Part shown: one piece after another, positions 41,392 through 50,697 of the stretch
How positions within the stretch are numbered: position 1 is the first letter of the stretch
How the letters are laid out: every line of letters starts with the position of its first letter
Source of the DNA: a virus
Strand: one strand, 5' to 3'
Length of the DNA stretch: 50,697 nucleotides
IMG/VR virus record: IMGVR_UViG_3300010885_011561
Coordinates: 1-50,697 of that record
Notes under the pieces: generated by a model
What the model saw: only the letters and a program-made list of their open reading frames with translations
Databases searched by the model: none
What the model was told of the DNA's origin: nothing
Position numbers and translations under genes: made by a program

Positions 41392-44300
41392 TCAAAGATT
41401 CCTTGTAAATGTAAACGTAACTGTTAAATCTGTTCCAGGTACGCTGTTACCAATATTTACCACATCAACTGTAACGTAATCATTTATATTTAAATTCACT
41501 GTTGCAGTATTCAATGATGATATTGTAGTTGAACTATTTATGCTCAATGTCGCCGTAGATATATTATTAACCTTCACAGCAAGATTTAATGGTGTATTAC
41601 CCGACGGAGCAGATTCTACCCTAGCTCTAATGCTGGTAATTGTGCTGCTAACTGGTATATACCATTTTTCTGTTCCTGTATTTACAGTTAAAACACCAGG
41701 TTTTCTATAGTGTCTTTCTAGGACAGTACTGGCACCGCCTACTGCATTGTCGCCTTTTTCACCCTTGCTACCTGTATAGCCAGCCCGCCCTTCACTACCT
41801 GTATATCCCCCAGATCCAGTGTAACCAATCGGACCTGTATAGCCCATGTCACCTTTACTGCCTGTATAACCAATACTACCTGTAAAACCTGTTGCGCCAG
41901 CAGATCCACCTGTACCAGCAGCACCCTCCGGGCCTCGACTACCCGTATAACCTAGATCACCTTGACTACCAGTAAAGCCGGCAGCACCACGACTACCTGA
42001 GTATCCAACACTACCTGTAAATCCAACACTACCTGTGTATCCAGCACTACCTGTGTATCCCCGTGCTCCAACCGCTTGCCCGTTTTGATATATTGTTCCG
42101 GAATAATTAATGTCACCCTGCACATATAATCCACCGCCAATGCCAACTCCGCCGTAGGCTACTACTGCTGCACTCACAGTCGAAGTTGCTGTGGTTGTAT
42201 TATAGAATACAAATGTGCTGGTTGTGCTGGTTGTTAAACCCTGGGCTCCTTGAGCACCTGTAGCACCCGTAGCACCACGAGGACCTTGTCCACCTTGTTT
42301 ACTCTTTTCCAGTGCTACATAATCAATCCATGTTCTGTGGCTAACATTGCCACCACTGATGTGGTTTAATCTTAGAGTAACAACACCATTAGAAACATAA
42401 GGGGCAGAATCAATTATGCCTAGAGCTAATTGATACCATCCAGTTAATCCAGAATATACTGCAAATGTATCCCAGGCAACATTAGCATAGTTATATATGT
42501 CAATGTCGATTGTATGACCCGATGCCTGAGTATAATTAATGTTTAATACAACACGGTTAAATTCTGTAATGTTATCAAACCCAACATACGTAATATATCC
42601 AGGAGTAGTAGCAGCATCGTTGATACTGTAGAATCCAGAACTTGTCCCTGTGTTATAGTCATTGAATGTTCGAATATCTAGTACTGTACCAAAATTGTAT
42701 GTTCCGTAGGTAGTGGTAGTTCCCGCAATGGTTGCTAATCCTGTTTGTGATGTAGGATTATTAGTAATATAGGTTGCAGGATAGGTCACAGTTAACAAAT
42801 CGGCTGCTGTAATCACTGTCGATCCACTAACGTATAAACTACCTCCTACATATAAATTACCGCCAACTCCCCCACCACCTGCAACAATCAATGCTCCAGT
42901 AGTAGTCGATGTTGCTGTTGTGGCATCTGCTAATATTATGGAACCAGTTTTGAATGTTCCGTAGTTGGTACCAGTGAATGTTCCACTAGATTCATCACCG
43001 TTAGAATACCACTCTAAATAACCTGTATCGTTGGCTAAAACTAAGGCGGCATCTTTATCTTGTCCGGATTTGTAATAATGGTAGATAAAACCTATGTCTT
43101 TACCATCATCCACTGTCCAAGTGTGATCGGTTCCTGTACTACCTTGAGGAACGTGTATATTGAACAGGTTATCAGTATAATATGTATTTGTAGAATATAC
43201 GAAAGTACTTGTGCCAGCAAATGTAACATTGTTTAAGAATAATGCAGGTCCAGTGACAAACAAAGATTTGTCAATACCTACTCCACCTGCAACATATAAT
43301 GCATTATCTATTACACTAGAGGTACTCGATAGAGTAGATAGTATACTAACTCGTCCGCCTATGTTTACATCTTGACCTATACCTACACCACCTGTAACCA
43401 CTAAAGCACCAGTAGTAGTAGATACAGAATTAGTTGTTGTGTTTACAATTAAATTTTGAGATACTTCAGTTTGTCCAAGATTAGAAGTAATTCCACTTTG
43501 TGTGGTTAATACCTGTGCATCACCTAAGAATACACTACCTGCAACATATAAATTTTGTCCAATGCGTACATCTTTACCAATACCTACACCACCTACTACT
43601 TGTAAAGCCCCGGTAGTAGTTGAAGTAGCATTTGTAGTTGTGTTAACAATAAAATCTTGAGTAACCTGTGTTAGACCTTCAACGCTGGTAATTCTAGAAG
43701 AAGTAGTTAACACTTCTGCATTATTTAGATACGCAGTACCACCAACATACAAATCTCCTCGAATACCAGCACCACCTGCTACCTGCAATGCTCCAGTAAC
43801 TGTTGAAACAGCACTGGCAGTATTTGTTATTGTGAATATACCATCAAACGGACTTATTGTTGCGCCACCACCCATGGTAGCAGTACTATAACTTAATTCA
43901 CCAGTAGATGTATTGTAATAAACAATATAAGAAGTACTGGTAGTTCGAAGGCCGCCCACAAATAAACTGCCACCAATGCCAACTCCGCCTAGAACTTGTA
44001 AGGCGCCCGAGTTAGTTGATACAGAATTTGTTGTTGTATTAACCTTTAGTGTTTGGTTAATAATGGAGTCGCCTAAAACACTAGACAAACCACTCGAAGT
44101 AGTTAGGATTTCAGCGCCGTTTAGATAAGCAGTTCCGCCAACATGCAAGTTGCCCGCAACAACGGCTCCGCCTAAAATTCTTAGGGCATTTGGTTCATAG
44201 CTATATCTATTAGATAATGTTGATAGTATTGTAACACTATCTGTACCAACTGTTAAGATTTGTGACCAAGTTCTAACATTAGAACTTGTTGACCCAGTTA

Positions 44301-44436
44301 ATACCCCACCCTCAATAAAAGGAGAGCCTAGATCAGGTTCTGCTTGGCTAGGGTCTAAATAGTCATAGCGATCAACGGTAAGTTTATCACCGTGAAGCTT
44401 TTTTATCTTACCGCTGGTTAATCTACTTTTACTCAT
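41392..44436 (-). CDS. Tail fibre with tandem repeats and collagen-like segment (1,014 aa)
   Basis: Residues about 80-330 hold four to five tandem repeats of about 50-60 residues built on NTTTNSVSTTTGALQVVGG, VGIGxxLxVGG and a following LTTSSG stretch, a beta-rich shaft. A beta-sandwich-like domain lies near residues 550-690. Residues about 700-910 include collagen-like Gly-X-Y triplets with a GYTGSx hexapeptide. The C-terminal 110 residues form a beta head. It is probably a trimeric fibre. It overlaps the start-proximal gene by 8 nt. Confidence 0.8.
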   Translation of the reverse strand: MSKSRLTSGKIKKLHGDKLTVDRYDYLDPSQAEPDLGSPFIEGGVLTGSTSSNVRTWSQILTVGTDSVTILSTLSNRYSYEPNALRILGGAVVAGNLHVGGTAYLNGAEILTTSSGLSSVLGDSIINQTLKVNTTTNSVSTNSGALQVLGGVGIGGSLFVGGLRTTSTSYIVYYNTSTGELSYSTATMGGGATISPFDGIFTITNTASAVSTVTGALQVAGGAGIRGDLYVGGTAYLNNAEVLTTSSRITSVEGLTQVTQDFIVNTTTNATSTTTGALQVVGGVGIGKDVRIGQNLYVAGSVFLGDAQVLTTQSGITSNLGQTEVSQNLIVNTTTNSVSTTTGALVVTGGVGIGQDVNIGGRVSILSTLSSTSSVIDNALYVAGGVGIDKSLFVTGPALFLNNVTFAGTSTFVYSTNTYYTDNLFNIHVPQGSTGTDHTWTVDDGKDIGFIYHYYKSGQDKDAALVLANDTGYLEWYSNGDESSGTFTGTNYGTFKTGSIILADATTATSTTTGALIVAGGGGVGGNLYVGGSLYVSGSTVITAADLLTVTYPATYITNNPTSQTGLATIAGTTTTYGTYNFGTVLDIRTFNDYNTGTSSGFYSINDAATTPGYITYVGFDNITEFNRVVLNINYTQASGHTIDIDIYNYANVAWDTFAVYSGLTGWYQLALGIIDSAPYVSNGVVTLRLNHISGGNVSHRTWIDYVALEKSKQGGQGPRGATGATGAQGAQGLTTSTTSTFVFYNTTTATSTVSAAVVAYGGVGIGGGLYVQGDINYSGTIYQNGQAVGARGYTGSAGYTGSVGFTGSVGYSGSRGAAGFTGSQGDLGYTGSRGPEGAAGTGGSAGATGFTGSIGYTGSKGDMGYTGPIGYTGSGGYTGSEGRAGYTGSKGEKGDNAVGGASTVLERHYRKPGVLTVNTGTEKWYIPVSSTITSIRARVESAPSGNTPLNLAVKVNNISTATLSINSSTTISSLNTATVNLNINDYVTVDVVNIGNSVPGTDLTVTFTFTRNL

Positions 44437-44770
44437 TACTTGTTTCTAGAATACTTAATACTAGGTTAACACTGTTATTTGCACCTGCTCGAGCTGTAAT
44501 TGAAGCACCAGATTCAATAACTAACTTTCCAGTAGTTACTTCGGCTGCATCATTTACTGGTATTTCAAAATCTTTCAACATAATAAAATTAGTGTCATTT
44601 TTAACTAATGTAAATCTCACTGATACAGGTTCATTACCAATATTAGTGGCTTGTGCGCCAAGTACAATAGTAGTAATATTATCGGGGGTTGTATAAATTG
44701 TTGCAGTAGTTGTAGTTAATTCTACTGCTTTGGTCTTAAACGAATTTAATGGTAGGGCTGCGGTTGCCAT
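44429..44770 (-). CDS. Small beta-rich virion protein (113 aa)
   Basis: It begins MATAALPLNSFKTKAVELTT and has strands IVLGAQATNIGNEPVSVRFT and SITARAGANNSVNLVLSILE, an Ig-like beta-sandwich pattern of the sort found in small fibre-associated or baseplate proteins of aquatic T4-like phages. It lies four bases after the 1,051-residue fibre gene and overlaps the next gene by 8 nt. Confidence 0.7.
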   Translation of the reverse strand: MATAALPLNSFKTKAVELTTTTATIYTTPDNITTIVLGAQATNIGNEPVSVRFTLVKNDTNFIMLKDFEIPVNDAAEVTTGKLVIESGASITARAGANNSVNLVLSILETSNE

Positions 44771-44774
44771 GGTT

Positions 44775-47700
44775 TTATGATCCTATTGCTAATATGTACG
44801 GTGTCATAACCGCAAACAAACTCTTTGTGAACGTTCTTCCAGTGATTGTTCCTAAATTTCTATTTATGGTTAAATCATTACCGATACGGAAATCTCCGCG
44901 TTGGTCCGTGCCTGTAAAGTAAACCTTACCTCCGTTGATTTCTACTGCTTGGTTAGCACTAATGGGTTCTCCACCAAGGTATGGCAAGGCTGCATTAATA
45001 TTAACTCCTGCACCAATCCATTCAAACGAATGTCCTGACGAAGTAATCAAACTGTATTGATGGAAGGTTACAACAGTATTGTCATTAATTATACTTGGCA
45101 CAAATTCTTCTACTATAATAGTACTAGAATATCCATTTTCAACAATATTAGCAACAATATCTACAAGAGCCTGTGCTATTGCAGATTGCGTAGATGTTGC
45201 GGCAGTAACACTCGTATCCTGAGGTACAACTAGTTGTTGTTTTGGACTTATGTTATTATTAATAAGACAGTCATCTATAATTGTTTTAATAAAATAGTAT
45301 GCTGCTATTGTTGCAGGTTTTGTATCGTACGGGATTCTAAATACCGCGCCGTCATAGTAAGAATCGGCAGCATCAGCAGTTTGACTGTTACCTCCGTATA
45401 ATACATCGTAGGTCACGGCATCTACAATATAACCTACATCTCGCTTGCAGGTAGCAGTACTGTATACTAGTCCTACAAAACTGGTATTAACGTATGCCAC
45501 TGTTTCGGCTTGGATAAAACTTCTATTCAATAATAATAATTCATATGCATTAAAAATGCTGGTACTTGTATTAGGAGTTAATCCAATTGGAGTACGAGAC
45601 GGAGCTGCACTAGGTCCGGTATTAATTATGTCAGTGATCGTAGTTATTAAATTATTAACTAATCTAATTTCTGCCGAACCAGCTGTTCCGGTAGTGATTG
45701 CCTGCGGTACTAATGATTGGTAACGATTAGTCACTGTTGTGCCGGTGATAATTTTAGCAGAAATATCTTTAATAAAATTATAAGCAGCAGTAGTTTGAGG
45801 TATTTCATTTGTTATCCTAGAACCACTTTCACTATAGTTGTAATAATAAACTCCACTCATATAACTTTGTCTGTTACCAAGATGTAATAGATCAAAAGCT
45901 ACGCTGTCAACAATGTATCCCACATCTCTATAACACGTAGCAGTATCAAAAGTAAAATCTGGATATGTAGAATTAATCCAAGCTATTGTACTACTTTGTA
46001 TATTTGTTTTGTTATTCACTAGGGCATAGTATCCAGCTAATATACTAGGATTTGTGGTGGCATATGTATTTGGAACTATGCTATTAGAAATGCCGCCAGC
46101 GCCATTAGTTAACACCGCTATTATAATATTAAAATTATTAGTAACTGTTGATGCTACTGTTGCATTAGATTGGGCAGTAACATAAGCAACGGCAGTATTC
46201 CTTGCGTATGCAATTGCCGCAGTGGTAGTTGATAATTGATTAAAAATGTTATCAATATAATTATCTTGACTCCAATATTGTAATCCCGCAAACGTGCTCT
46301 GACTTGTGCCACCGTATAGTATGTCAAATGCTAGAGAATCAACAATGAATCCAGTATCTCTGTAACAGGATGTAGTGTTGTAAGTAAAATTACTGATGTA
46401 TGATACTGTTTCTTCTGCAATAAAACTTTTATTGTTTTGAAGGATAAGACTAGCGTTCACTGTAGCGGTAGTTGCACCAGTCGGCGGGGTATACAAGAAC
46501 GCAGGGGTTACACCTAATCCGTTTTGCATAATATTTAAAAATGTAGTAAACAAACTACCAACTCTAGAATATGGTTCTACTGGTCCATTTACTAATAATG
46601 CAAGTACTTTGACTTTTAAGAAATTTACAGCACTTACAGTTTGAGTCAATTGAGTAGTTACAACTGTTGTGCTAACAGCTCTGTAATAACTAGTAGCAGC
46701 TTTAATAGTTCTATAGTTAGTGTTTAATACCATGTCGTAGGCAACTGCATCTAAAATGTCCCCAACGTCTCTACTGCACTTAAATTGATTAAAATCAAAT
46801 CCCGGAAATGCTTCTAGTACATGTTTAATAGTTTCAACCTGGAGTCTGGTTCTTTCGTCAAGTATTGTCTGTCTAGCATTTCTAAATGTTGCAGATTCGG
46901 CAGTTAGACTAGGATATGTTATATCAGTATTGCCAGTTTTAAAATCTGTACTTGAATTAATAGTATAGTAATCACCATCGCCAAAACTTACAGCATCACC
47001 GATTCCGGGTTTTTGAGTTAAATTGTCAATAACAAATGTTTGACCATTTGTTGCTCCGTTGAGTTTACCTGAATAGTTTGCAGTGCTTACTCCGCTGGCA
47101 TAAAGAGCATAATTACCAAAGCTACTATTACTATTAGTGATAGAACAATTACCGCCAGATTCACATAAGAAACCTTTATCACAACAGATAGTAAACACAG
47201 AAACTAGCTGTGTATACCCACCATTAAGCATGTGTATACCAATACCACCTTGATTATACTGTGTATACGCATCAACAACCATAGATTTTGTACCCAGTGC
47301 GTGATTTCCGTCTACACGCATACCAGTTCCGTTGCTGGTCATTGATGTGCAGTTCTGTACGTATGGGCTGGTTGAAATAACACCTGCACTACCGTCCGGG
47401 TTAAATGCCACTGCGGCTGCAGGACTCACATGATCTTTGAATGTCATGTGTGCTAGGTAACAGCCGTTATTAATATAGAATAAATCTTGAGTAACATTCT
47501 GAGGTCTAACTGTCACAGATCTTAAATTATCACCTACAACAGAGACAAAATCCGGCACCGTTAATGGGTTATTTTCAGTATAATCACCACTTTTAACAAA
47601 GATTGTAGTTCCTCTAGTTGCGACTGCTAATGCTCCTTGAATAGTACGTTTACTTAAATTTAGAGCTGTACCTGAGTTGCTGTCATTACCACTTTCGCTG

Positions 47701-47930
47701 ACATATAACACATTGCTGACAGCCATGTTACCAATACTACCTGCATAGCCAGTACTACCGTTATATCCACGCAGACCACCGTAATCTAAGGCGTTCCACC
47801 TAGCGGCACCATCGCCAATTTTGAAAAGATTAGTATCTGTTTCGATACCCATTTCCGCGACAGCTAAAACGGGGTCAACAGTCGCCCATTCTTCAGCAGT
47901 ACCACGTCTAAATTGAATTTGAACAGCCAT
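44775..47930 (-). CDS. Fibre with Mtd-like head, beta-helix and four tandem repeats (1,051 aa)
   Basis: Residues 1-50 match the same small N-terminal domain as the 670-residue fibre (IQFRRGTAEEW, GDGAARWNAL), followed by a short collagen-like GYNGSTGYAGS. Residues about 75-330 form a right-handed beta-helix with SESGNDSNSGT and VPDFVSVVGD. From about 380 on, four repeats of about 100-150 residues each carry a RDVGYIVDSVAFDLL core, a helix and a tail ending in FIQAETVAYV. The core is known to me from cyanophage structural proteins. A TATAAATA box lies 29 nt upstream. Confidence 0.8.
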   Translation of the reverse strand: MAVQIQFRRGTAEEWATVDPVLAVAEMGIETDTNLFKIGDGAARWNALDYGGLRGYNGSTGYAGSIGNMAVSNVLYVSESGNDSNSGTALNLSKRTIQGALAVATRGTTIFVKSGDYTENNPLTVPDFVSVVGDNLRSVTVRPQNVTQDLFYINNGCYLAHMTFKDHVSPAAAVAFNPDGSAGVISTSPYVQNCTSMTSNGTGMRVDGNHALGTKSMVVDAYTQYNQGGIGIHMLNGGYTQLVSVFTICCDKGFLCESGGNCSITNSNSSFGNYALYASGVSTANYSGKLNGATNGQTFVIDNLTQKPGIGDAVSFGDGDYYTINSSTDFKTGNTDITYPSLTAESATFRNARQTILDERTRLQVETIKHVLEAFPGFDFNQFKCSRDVGDILDAVAYDMVLNTNYRTIKAATSYYRAVSTTVVTTQLTQTVSAVNFLKVKVLALLVNGPVEPYSRVGSLFTTFLNIMQNGLGVTPAFLYTPPTGATTATVNASLILQNNKSFIAEETVSYISNFTYNTTSCYRDTGFIVDSLAFDILYGGTSQSTFAGLQYWSQDNYIDNIFNQLSTTTAAIAYARNTAVAYVTAQSNATVASTVTNNFNIIIAVLTNGAGGISNSIVPNTYATTNPSILAGYYALVNNKTNIQSSTIAWINSTYPDFTFDTATCYRDVGYIVDSVAFDLLHLGNRQSYMSGVYYYNYSESGSRITNEIPQTTAAYNFIKDISAKIITGTTVTNRYQSLVPQAITTGTAGSAEIRLVNNLITTITDIINTGPSAAPSRTPIGLTPNTSTSIFNAYELLLLNRSFIQAETVAYVNTSFVGLVYSTATCKRDVGYIVDAVTYDVLYGGNSQTADAADSYYDGAVFRIPYDTKPATIAAYYFIKTIIDDCLINNNISPKQQLVVPQDTSVTAATSTQSAIAQALVDIVANIVENGYSSTIIVEEFVPSIINDNTVVTFHQYSLITSSGHSFEWIGAGVNINAALPYLGGEPISANQAVEINGGKVYFTGTDQRGDFRIGNDLTINRNLGTITGRTFTKSLFAVMTPYILAIGS

Positions 47931-47958
47931 GTTTAAGTATCTTTTTTATTTTATATCA

Positions 47959-47966
47959 TATTTATA
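47959..47966 (-). promoter_or_regulatory. Late promoter box TATAAATA (exact T4 consensus)
   Basis: It lies 29 nt upstream of the 1,051-residue fibre and overlaps the end of the collagen-like gene. Confidence 0.6.
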
Positions 47967-50697
47967 AGACTACGCCACCGCCGTCTATTGGGCTAATTCC
48001 ACCGTAAATAGTGTTGGGAATTCCACCATCTAAGTTAGGGCTTCCACCCGAGCCTCCTCCACCGCCCCCACCACTTCCAGAGTATCCTGCGCCTGCACTA
48101 CCTGTATATCCGCGGATTTGACCCACATCTAACCAATTAGGATTTAACCAAACGTGTAGATGCCCGTCATTTGCTGTTAGATATCCGTCTCCTATAGTTC
48201 CGCCATACGGGAACGGAAGTCCTGCACTAGATCCCACAAATCCAACAATGTTTAGACCCGAACCGGGATCACCTTTGCTACCTGTGTATCCAGCACCACT
48301 ACTACCTGTGTAGCCCTGTGGAATACTAAAGTTTAATACAGCATCGTATTCGGTGCCTGTGTTAGTTACGGTAGGACGCGAACCAGCCGTTGCTGTAGTT
48401 ACAACACCAATTGTAATAGTAGAAGTATTACCTTGGCTACCGGTGTAACCCAAAGCAGCATATGCTCCGTCAACACCTTTACTACCTGTAAAACCTGTGG
48501 CACCTAATGTTCCTGCACTACCCGAGTATCCTAAGCTACCTGTAAATCCTAAGCTACCTGAATAACCTATAGGTCCTCTAGATCCAGTATATCCTATGAT
48601 ACCTTGAAAACCTTGTTGTCCTTGACTACCTGTGTAACCTTGGAAACCTTGATCCCCCTGTAGTCCAGAGTCGCCTCGGCTACCGGTGTATCCTTGTGAA
48701 CCGTTATATCCCTGGCTTCCTATAAAACCTGTACTACCTGCAAATCCTCGACTACCAGTAAAACCTTCACTTCCTACAAATCCAGCAAAACCTCTACTAC
48801 CCGTAAATCCAGTAATACCAAAACTACCAGTATAACCCGTTGATCCAAAACTACCAGTAAAACCTATAACTCCCTGCGATCCAGTATAGCCAATAACACC
48901 TTGACTACCCGAATATCCCTGACTACCTGTCCAACCTGTAACACCTTGAATGCCCTGGCTACCGGAGTATCCAATGTCGCCGCGACTACCTGTAAACCCT
49001 CGATCACCCTGATCACCGGTTCTAGCAAATGTAACAATAACATCTAAATCATTAGTAAATGAATTTACACTGCCCGACAAATATACAACTGGTACATGGA
49101 AGTGATTAGGTGACGGAGTACCTTCTTCAGTATGTGATCCTACAATAGCAAATAATGCAAACTTAGTAGGATCTGTTTTTTGTGCTACAGAAAAGTGTCC
49201 CTTTATCTGCGAGGTAGAATCATCAATAGTATGTAGATATGTATAAACTGAATCACTAAGACTATCATTAAAATTTATATACAATACCGAAGTACTTGTT
49301 GAAAACGTTGCAGTATCAAATTCAATCCGACCCGACAAAGGATCGACTGCACCCGATGTATCTGTGCTAAACTTGTATTCAAAGGCTGCACCACCAAATC
49401 CGCCTTGATCACCTTTGCTACCCGAATAACCAATGTCACCTTGACTACCAGAGTAGCCGATATCACCCTGTGACCCTGCATAGCCTATGTCACCTTTGCT
49501 TCCGCTATATCCAATATCACCTTTACTACCGGTGTATCCTGAACTACCCGAAAAACCTATAACACCTTGACTACCTGAATAACCAATGTCACCTTTGCTA
49601 CCAGTGTATCCTCGAATACCGTCTGATCCAGCATCACCTTGAGCGCCCTTGCTACCGGTATAACCTTGACTACCGATATAGCCCACGCTACCTGAATAGC
49701 CAATACTACCTGTATAACCTAGGCTACCAACATAGCCTAGGCTACCAACATACCCCACACTGCCCGTATATCCCTGGCTACCTGTCCAACCTATACTACC
49801 TGTGTAACCTAGACTACCTGCATAACCAGTTTCACCTTGTATACCTTGCGATCCGTCGTAGCCTTGACTACCGGAGAACCCTATATTGCCTTTACTACCA
49901 ACAAAACCAGTCGATCCTTGACTACCAGTAAAACCTTGACTACCTGTATAGGCTCTAGAACCAGTATATCCAATCGCTCCAACATTACCGTCAGAACCTT
50001 TACTACCTGCATAACCTCTGCTACCAGTAAACCCTTGAACACCTTGATCGCCAGTATTACCGTCGGTACCTTTACTACCAGTGTAACCTTCACTGCCTAC
50101 ATAGCCAGTTTCACCACGGGTGCCGGTATATCCTTGACTACCTGTGTATCCCTGACTACCAGTATATCCACCTGGATCACCTTGAGGACCTGCACTACCC
50201 GAATAACCAAGACTACCAGTATAACCTACGGCTGCTGCGGCACCATCAATACCTCTGCTACCTACAAATCCTGTTAGTCCCCTAACACCCTGTGATCCTG
50301 TATATCCTGCACCACGACTACCTGTATAGCCGATTGGTACAGAAGCCGAAATTGTTAGTTGTTTAGGATTAGTGCCTGTATTAGTTTGTAAGGTAATATT
50401 ACTACCGGCAACTAACTTAATTGTATCTAGGCCCTGCGCTACCAGTGTTTCTTGTCCATCTACTTGCCAATACTTGAAAGTAGAGTTCATTCCAATTTTA
50501 ACAGTTCCAGTACTTAAACTAGTAACATCAAACCCTGCGTCGCTGTCAAATCTAATAGTACTAATGTTAGTTAATACATTAGAAATTGTGTTAGCGGCGT
50601 CTATTAAACTGACTGTGAGATTGGCAGAACTGCCTGCACTACCTGTATAACCCATGCCAGCAAAGGCACCCGGAATACCCTGTGATCCAGTGTAACC
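47962..50697 (-). CDS. Collagen-like tail fibre, 5' end beyond the window
   Basis: The frame stays open to the right edge; codons upstream of the first in-window ATG still read GYTGSQGIPGAFAG, so that ATG is internal. Two long collagen-like tracts of Gly-X-Y triplets, mostly the hexapeptide GYTGSx with x = Q, K, R, L or V, flank a globular beta-domain (near 48980-49400). A C-terminal domain contains GTEYDAVLNFSIPQG, HLHVWLNPNW and a Gly-rich end. It is probably a trimeric triple-helical fibre. Proline is scarce and Tyr or Phe often takes the X position. Confidence 0.85.
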   Translation of the reverse strand, partial: GYTGSQGIPGAFAGMGYTGSAGSSANLTVSLIDAANTISNVLTNISTIRFDSDAGFDVTSLSTGTVKIGMNSTFKYWQVDGQETLVAQGLDTIKLVAGSNITLQTNTGTNPKQLTISASVPIGYTGSRGAGYTGSQGVRGLTGFVGSRGIDGAAAAVGYTGSLGYSGSAGPQGDPGGYTGSQGYTGSQGYTGTRGETGYVGSEGYTGSKGTDGNTGDQGVQGFTGSRGYAGSKGSDGNVGAIGYTGSRAYTGSQGFTGSQGSTGFVGSKGNIGFSGSQGYDGSQGIQGETGYAGSLGYTGSIGWTGSQGYTGSVGYVGSLGYVGSLGYTGSIGYSGSVGYIGSQGYTGSKGAQGDAGSDGIRGYTGSKGDIGYSGSQGVIGFSGSSGYTGSKGDIGYSGSKGDIGYAGSQGDIGYSGSQGDIGYSGSKGDQGGFGGAAFEYKFSTDTSGAVDPLSGRIEFDTATFSTSTSVLYINFNDSLSDSVYTYLHTIDDSTSQIKGHFSVAQKTDPTKFALFAIVGSHTEEGTPSPNHFHVPVVYLSGSVNSFTNDLDVIVTFARTGDQGDRGFTGSRGDIGYSGSQGIQGVTGWTGSQGYSGSQGVIGYTGSQGVIGFTGSFGSTGYTGSFGITGFTGSRGFAGFVGSEGFTGSRGFAGSTGFIGSQGYNGSQGYTGSRGDSGLQGDQGFQGYTGSQGQQGFQGIIGYTGSRGPIGYSGSLGFTGSLGYSGSAGTLGATGFTGSKGVDGAYAALGYTGSQGNTSTITIGVVTTATAGSRPTVTNTGTEYDAVLNFSIPQGYTGSSGAGYTGSKGDPGSGLNIVGFVGSSAGLPFPYGGTIGDGYLTANDGHLHVWLNPNWLDVGQIRGYTGSAGAGYSGSGGGGGGGSGGSPNLDGGIPNTIYGGISPIDGGGVVL

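Noticed and set aside
48470-50340. CRISPR-like or tandem DNA repeat array
   Set aside because: The regularity is the 18 nt coding period of GYTGSx; units vary at wobble positions and no spacers exist.

Overview
The window is part of a large tailed-phage genome, most likely a T4-related myovirus (contractile tail) of a freshwater betaproteobacterium. The phage assignment rests on a class Ia ribonucleotide reductase with glutaredoxin, long runs of same-strand structural genes, giant tail-fibre and adhesin genes, and T4-like late promoter boxes of the form NNTAAATA. The host guess rests on a Burkholderiales-type porin and a tmRNA tag (ANDEQFALAA) close to betaproteobacterial tags. No capsid, terminase or polymerase gene lies in the window, so the taxonomy is inference.

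Layout. Almost everything is on the minus strand. From 1 to 4.7 kb lies host-like cargo: a truncated coiled-coil protein, a family 2 glycosyltransferase, an LpxH-like metallophosphoesterase, a 43-residue basic protein, a porin with its own sigma70-type promoter and terminator, a circularly permuted (two-piece) tmRNA gene, iscA, iscU and a secreted His/Gly-rich protein behind a structured leader. From 4.8 to 12.6 kb are small phage proteins and the nucleotide-metabolism block (glutaredoxin, nrdB, class II aldolase-fold enzyme, nrdA). From 12.6 to 20.4 kb are a beta-helix fibre, a PD-(D/E)XK nuclease and small virion-type proteins. From 20.4 to 21.6 kb is the only plus-strand island: four tiny overlapping genes and two 90-residue proteins behind good sigma70-type promoters. 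From 21.6 to 25.5 kb come a metallopeptidase and a three-glycosyltransferase plus FkbM-methyltransferase polyprotein interrupted by one in-frame TAA. From 25.5 kb to the right edge is the fibre locus: a 4,645-residue Gly-rich adhesin, a 575-residue structural protein, and several fibres with collagen-like or tandem repeats. The last gene runs off the edge.

How the parts work together. Promoters fall in two classes. Sigma70-like promoters precede the porin, the 5.9 kb operon, the nuclease, the plus-strand island and the glycosyltransferase polyprotein, which suits early expression. TAAATA boxes precede mainly structural genes, which suits a late sigma of the T4 gp55 type. The porin, LpxH-like enzyme and glycosyltransferases suggest remodelling of the host envelope or glycan. 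The iscU-iscA-tmRNA array suggests support of host iron-sulphur assembly and ribosome rescue during infection. The most striking observations are the permuted tmRNA, the split FkbM domain, the 14-copy repeat in the giant adhesin and the tiny-gene island.
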